Assembly: GCA_963773465.1 (NCBI GenBank)
Contig: CAVZBF010000001.1
Coordinates: forward strand, 310,001-374,000
From: VBAS01 sp963773465
Lineage (GTDB): Bacteria > Bacteroidota > Bacteroidia > Chitinophagales > Chitinophagaceae
Reading direction: 5' to 3'
DNA length: 64,000 bases
How positions within the stretch are numbered: position 1 is the first letter of the stretch; each line of letters starts with the position of its first letter. Below the pieces are notes generated by a model. That model ran no database searches, was not told the origin of the DNA, and worked only from the letters and a program-made list of their open reading frames with translations. The position numbers and the translations under genes were made by a program. This document shows positions 62,614 through 64,000 of the stretch, piece after piece.

Positions 62614-62777
62614 ATCGCCAAATTGGCTTACAGAACCCTGAACAGGAGCGTCGCAATTGGGCTTAATAGAATTACAAAAGCTGGCTACATAAAAATTGCT
62701 TTCCTCGTAAATCAAACGAACTTATAAATCCGGTCTGTTCCTTACCTTCGCACCTCAAAATAAAATCTTAACTAATC

Positions 62778-63785
62778 ATGAGCACAGTTAAAGTTGCAAT
62801 TAATGGTTTCGGACGTATCGGCCGTCTTGTTTACCGCCAGATATATAAAATGGATGGCATTGATGTAGTAGCTGTTAATGATCTTACCAGTCCAAAAGTA
62901 TTGGCGCATCTTTTAAAGTATGATAGTGCACAGGGACGTTTTGATGCAGAAGTAAAAGCTACCGAGAATTCAATTGTCGTAAATGGTGATGATATAAAAA
63001 TATATGCACAAAAAGATCCTGCACAAATTCCATGGAAGGATCATAATGTTGATGTAGTGCTGGAGTGTACAGGTTTTTTTACTGATAAAACAAAAGCAGA
63101 AGCACATTTAAAAGCAGGTGCAAAAAAAGTGGTGATCAGCGCACCGGCCACCGGCGATCTGAAAACAATTGTATTCAATGTTAATCACAGTATTCTTGAT
63201 GGCAGCGAAACAATTATCAGTTGTGCAAGCTGTACTACAAATTGTCTGGCCCCAATGGCACAAGTGCTTGATGAAAAATTTGGAATTGTGAATGGTTTGA
63301 TGACAACAGTGCATGCATATACAAATGATCAGAATACACAGGATGCTCCGCATCCGAAAGGTGATCTTCGCCGTGCAAGAGCTGCTGCACAAAATATTGT
63401 TCCTAATAGTACCGGCGCTGCAAAAGCGATCGGTCTTGTATTGCCAAACCTGAAAGGAAAACTGGATGGCTCTGCGCAACGTGTTCCTACACTTACCGGT
63501 TCACTTACTGAAGTAACTGCAATGCTTGGTAAAAAAACTACTGTTGAAGAAGTAAATGCTGCGATGAAAGCTGCCAGCAACGAAAGCTTTGGTTATACAG
63601 AAGATGAAATTGTGAGCAGCGATGTCATAGGTATTAGTTTCGGTTCTTTGTTTGATGCCACGCAAACCAAAGTGCAAACTGTAGGTGATACGCAACTGGT
63701 AAGAACCGTAAGCTGGTATGATAATGAAATGAGTTATGTAAGCCAATTGGTTCGCACATTGCATTATTTTGCAAAACTTGATTAA
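62778..63785 (+). CDS. gap: Glyceraldehyde-3-phosphate dehydrogenase
   Basis: 335 residues. The NAD-binding start VAINGFGRIGRLVYR and the active-site SCASCTTNCLAP with the catalytic Cys followed by VHAYTNDQ are canonical, as are RRARAAAQNIVPNSTGAAKA and WYDNEMSYV. It oxidises glyceraldehyde-3-phosphate to 1,3-bisphosphoglycerate in glycolysis. An own terminator and the start of pgk follow. Codon use is ordinary for the window. Confidence 0.97.
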   Translation: MSTVKVAINGFGRIGRLVYRQIYKMDGIDVVAVNDLTSPKVLAHLLKYDSAQGRFDAEVKATENSIVVNGDDIKIYAQKDPAQIPWKDHNVDVVLECTGFFTDKTKAEAHLKAGAKKVVISAPATGDLKTIVFNVNHSILDGSETIISCASCTTNCLAPMAQVLDEKFGIVNGLMTTVHAYTNDQNTQDAPHPKGDLRRARAAAQNIVPNSTGAAKAIGLVLPNLKGKLDGSAQRVPTLTGSLTEVTAMLGKKTTVEEVNAAMKAASNESFGYTEDEIVSSDVIGISFGSLFDATQTKVQTVGDTQLVRTVSWYDNEMSYVSQLVRTLHYFAKLD

Positions 63786-63809
63786 ATAAATTATTTCATA
63801 ATAATATTA

Positions 63810-63838
63810 ATGCCCCGGATTGTCTACGGGGCATTTTT
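63810..63838 (+). terminator. Rho-independent terminator after gap
   Basis: Stem atgcccc/ggggcat (63810-63816 and 63828-63834) followed by a short T-run, about 25 bases past the gap stop. pgk begins 36 bases later, so this may be only partly efficient. Confidence 0.8.
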
Positions 63839-63873
63839 GTTTCAGTTATTTTTGATGCTCCAAAATAGTTACT

Positions 63874-64000
63874 ATGTCAAAATTCTCAGATCATAATTTC
63901 AAAGGACAAAAAGCATTGATCCGTGTCGATTTCAATGTTCCGTTAAATGATAAATATGCGATCACTGATGATACAAGAATGAGAGCTGCTGTTCCTACTA
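63874..64000 (+). CDS. pgk: Phosphoglycerate kinase, N-terminal part (cut by window edge)
   Basis: ATG at 63874; the readable 42 residues begin MSKFSDHNFKGQKALIRVDF and continue NVPLNDK and DDTRMRAA. This matches the N-terminus of Pgk, with the RVDFNVPL motif that binds the 3-phosphoglycerate side. It forms a glycolytic pair with gap. The rest lies beyond the window. Confidence 0.93.
   Translation, partial: MSKFSDHNFKGQKALIRVDFNVPLNDKYAITDDTRMRAAVPT

Noticed and set aside
62701..62777. Promoter for gap at taccttcg (62743-62750)
   Set aside because: It resembles a -7 box, but no TTG box lies at a suitable distance, so it was not listed.

Overview
The window looks like a chromosomal segment of a Bacteroidota bacterium, most likely of the Chitinophagaceae/Chitinophagales type. 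The evidence is AT-rich DNA, a SusC/SusD pair, Por-type (T9SS) C-terminal sorting domains, PorT-family barrels, LytTR regulation and a TAnnTTYG-like promoter. No rRNA, tRNA, CRISPR array, integrase or transposase gene was seen.

Layout. 1-8.9 kb: secreted proteins, including a YD/MopE-type/Calx-beta protein and a 1694-residue T9SS-type protein with nine near-identical Ig-like repeats encoded by a 270-bp tandem array. 9.0-15.4 kb: a minus-strand phospho-signalling operon with a transmembrane Ser/Thr kinase, a secreted protein, an FHA protein, a PP2C phosphatase and an FHA-FHA-LytTR regulator. 15.7-18.0 kb: a large protein ending in a TIR-like/deoxyribosyltransferase-like domain. 18.8-26.3 kb: a membrane polyamine cluster with AdoMet decarboxylase, a DUF4178 protein, a 57-residue membrane peptide, a DUF350 protein, a membrane-anchored aminopropyltransferase, a Tat-type flavin amine oxidase and multi-spanning proteins. 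26.4-29.4 kb: a MITE-like repeat, KduI, a PorT-family barrel and a metallopeptidase.

29.5-41.1 kb holds a nearly complete purine-degradation route: guanine deaminase, xanthine dehydrogenase with XdhC, PuuD urate hydroxylase, an OHCU decarboxylase/HIU hydrolase fusion, allantoinase, allantoicase and an aldolase-like protein. 41.2-46.3 kb is a defence-like island: a deoxyribosyltransferase-like protein and a patatin facing a TIR/SIR2-like protein plus nSTAND ATPase. 46.5-50.7 kb is a heme-oxidation group (catalase-like protein, DyP peroxidase, membrane protein). 50.9-56.0 kb is a pseudokinase/ATPase/TPR/GAF/adenylate-cyclase signalling protein split by two frameshifts. 56.1-62.4 kb is a ROK regulator with SusC and SusD. 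The window ends with gap and the start of pgk.

Sequence quality: the xanthine dehydrogenase genes (about ten single-base frame changes), the signalling protein (two) and the SusD signal peptide (one) are broken, yet conserved protein sequence continues across each break. This fits residual indel errors in the assembly at least as well as real gene decay. Functions below are assigned from motifs read by eye; no database search was run.
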